A stretch of 64,000 bases of DNA from an uncultured Caulobacterales bacterium (lineage in GTDB: Bacteria > Pseudomonadota > Alphaproteobacteria > Caulobacterales > Caulobacteraceae), in the NCBI GenBank assembly GCA_903837135.1, contig CAILTK010000090.1:1-64000 (forward strand). The letters run 5' to 3'. The notes beneath the pieces are model-generated. The model worked only from the letters and a program-made list of their open reading frames with translations. It searched no databases and was not told where the DNA came from. Positions 63,700 through 64,000 of this stretch are shown here, piece after piece (positions within the stretch are counted from its first letter, which is position 1; each line of letters opens with the position of its first letter). Made by a program: the position numbers and the translations under genes.

Positions 63700-64000
63700 T
63701 TAACCCTCCCCCTCGTGGGGAGGGTGGCGGGCGAAGGCCGACGGGCGGGAGGGAGCCGCACCGCCGTAAAGAACCTTCGCCCGATCCTCGAAACTGCCGA
63801 TCAGCTTCTCCACCGCCGCAGCGAAATTGGCCTTCAGCATCAGGTCGAGCATGCGTGACTTGAACTCGAAATCGATGTCGAAAATCACTTCGGCTCCATC
63901 GGCATGCGGCAGGAATTTCCAGCGGTTGTAGAGCCGCTTGAACGGGCCCGACAGCAGGCTGACGTCGATCTGCCGGCGCACGGCGTCGCGCTTGACCCGG
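63700..64000 (-). CDS. RatA/Coq10-family protein (START-like), cut by window end
   Basis: The frame reads in from the window edge (RVKRDAVRRQIDVSLLSGPFKRLYNRWKFLPHADGAEVIFDIDFEFKSRMLDLMLKANFAAAVEKLIGSFEDRAKVLYGG). The C-terminal half of a polyketide cyclase/START-like domain is clear: the W-F pattern, VIFDIDFEFKS and the last helix. Bacterial members bind ubiquinone or sit next to ratB. The start codon is outside the window. The last residues run into the pncC-side hairpin. Confidence 0.82.
   Translation of the reverse strand, partial: RVKRDAVRRQIDVSLLSGPFKRLYNRWKFLPHADGAEVIFDIDFEFKSRMLDLMLKANFAAAVEKLIGSFEDRAKVLYGGAAPSRPSAFARHPPHEGEG
63704..63724. terminator. Hairpin between convergent pncC and RatA-family genes
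   Basis: CCCTCCCC (63704-63711) pairs perfectly with GGGGAGGG (63717-63724) around a 5-base loop. It starts 13 bases after the pncC stop and lies inside the 3' end of the convergent gene, so it could terminate the former. No T tract follows on either strand. Confidence 0.4.

Overview
The window is a GC-rich alphaproteobacterial chromosome segment, most probably from the Caulobacteraceae (Phenylobacterium or Caulobacter-like; the genus is inference). Pointers are the ntrY-ntrX-dat-hfq-hflX order, a PopA-like protein with a degenerate GGDEF site, ispDF fusion, ntrB-ntrC, sdhE-mfd-recG-kdsA and an NDUFS4-type complex I subunit. Most genes are ordinary core genes. Three tRNA genes are present (Pro-TGG, Arg-TCT, Ser-TGA). 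No rRNA or CRISPR array was seen.

Layout. 0-1.4 kb: anti-sigma/ECF pair, tRNA-Pro, complex I subunit, tRNA-Arg. 1.5-8.7 kb: ntrYX, D-amino acid aminotransferase, hfq-hflX, mazG. 9-17.4 kb: accessory metabolism and sensing, with a soluble chemoreceptor, PhzF, a hydrolase, a GST, TetR/SDR and AKR/MarR pairs and two small unknowns. 17.4-24.2 kb: a mobile island of three tandem, mutually diverged ISNCY/IS1202-type elements, each with one passenger gene, ending exactly 5 bp from a dif-like Xer site. 24.4-29.2 kb: CHRD protein, then holB-tmk-tatD-MBL and rlpA. 29.4-32 kb: three Tad-pilus minor pilin/TadG genes. 32.2-36.7 kb: tRNA-Ser and a coupled biosynthetic-looking operon (thermostable-hemolysin-family GNAT, AMP-ligase, haem-oxygenase-like diiron protein with a frameshift, SDR, TPR protein). 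36.9-43.6 kb: TauD dioxygenase, S9 peptidase, small secreted proteins, YjbR/TusA pair, CaiB-type CoA transferase. 43.8-52.9 kb: PopA-like protein, CcdC-like membrane protein, mfd, sdhE, recG, kdsA. 53-59.2 kb: photolyase, SDR and a sulfur cluster (cysK, sseA, GNAT, metC). 59.2-64 kb: ntrC-ntrB (reverse), ispDF, cinA-type pncC, start-truncated RatA-family gene.

The most striking signal is at 17.4-24.2 kb. Each element begins TGT and ends ACA. The joints are exactly CGCAT, and the last CGCAT is followed by an 11-6-11 dif-like sequence at 24206-24233. GGGNAGGG octamers (the FtsK-orienting KOPS motif) counted by eye are all on the + strand left of this point (8 of 8) and mostly on the - strand right of it (13 of 15). 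I read this as the chromosome's replication terminus and dif, with insertion elements that stacked up one after another beside the XerC arm. The element farthest from dif is the most decayed.

Second in interest is the 32.5-36.7 kb operon, a set of acyltransferase-fold, adenylating, diiron and SDR enzymes whose product I cannot name. ntrBC and ntrYX, adjacent in most relatives, lie about 54 kb apart on opposite strands and on opposite sides of dif, and both response regulators lack the GAFTGA sigma-54 contact motif.
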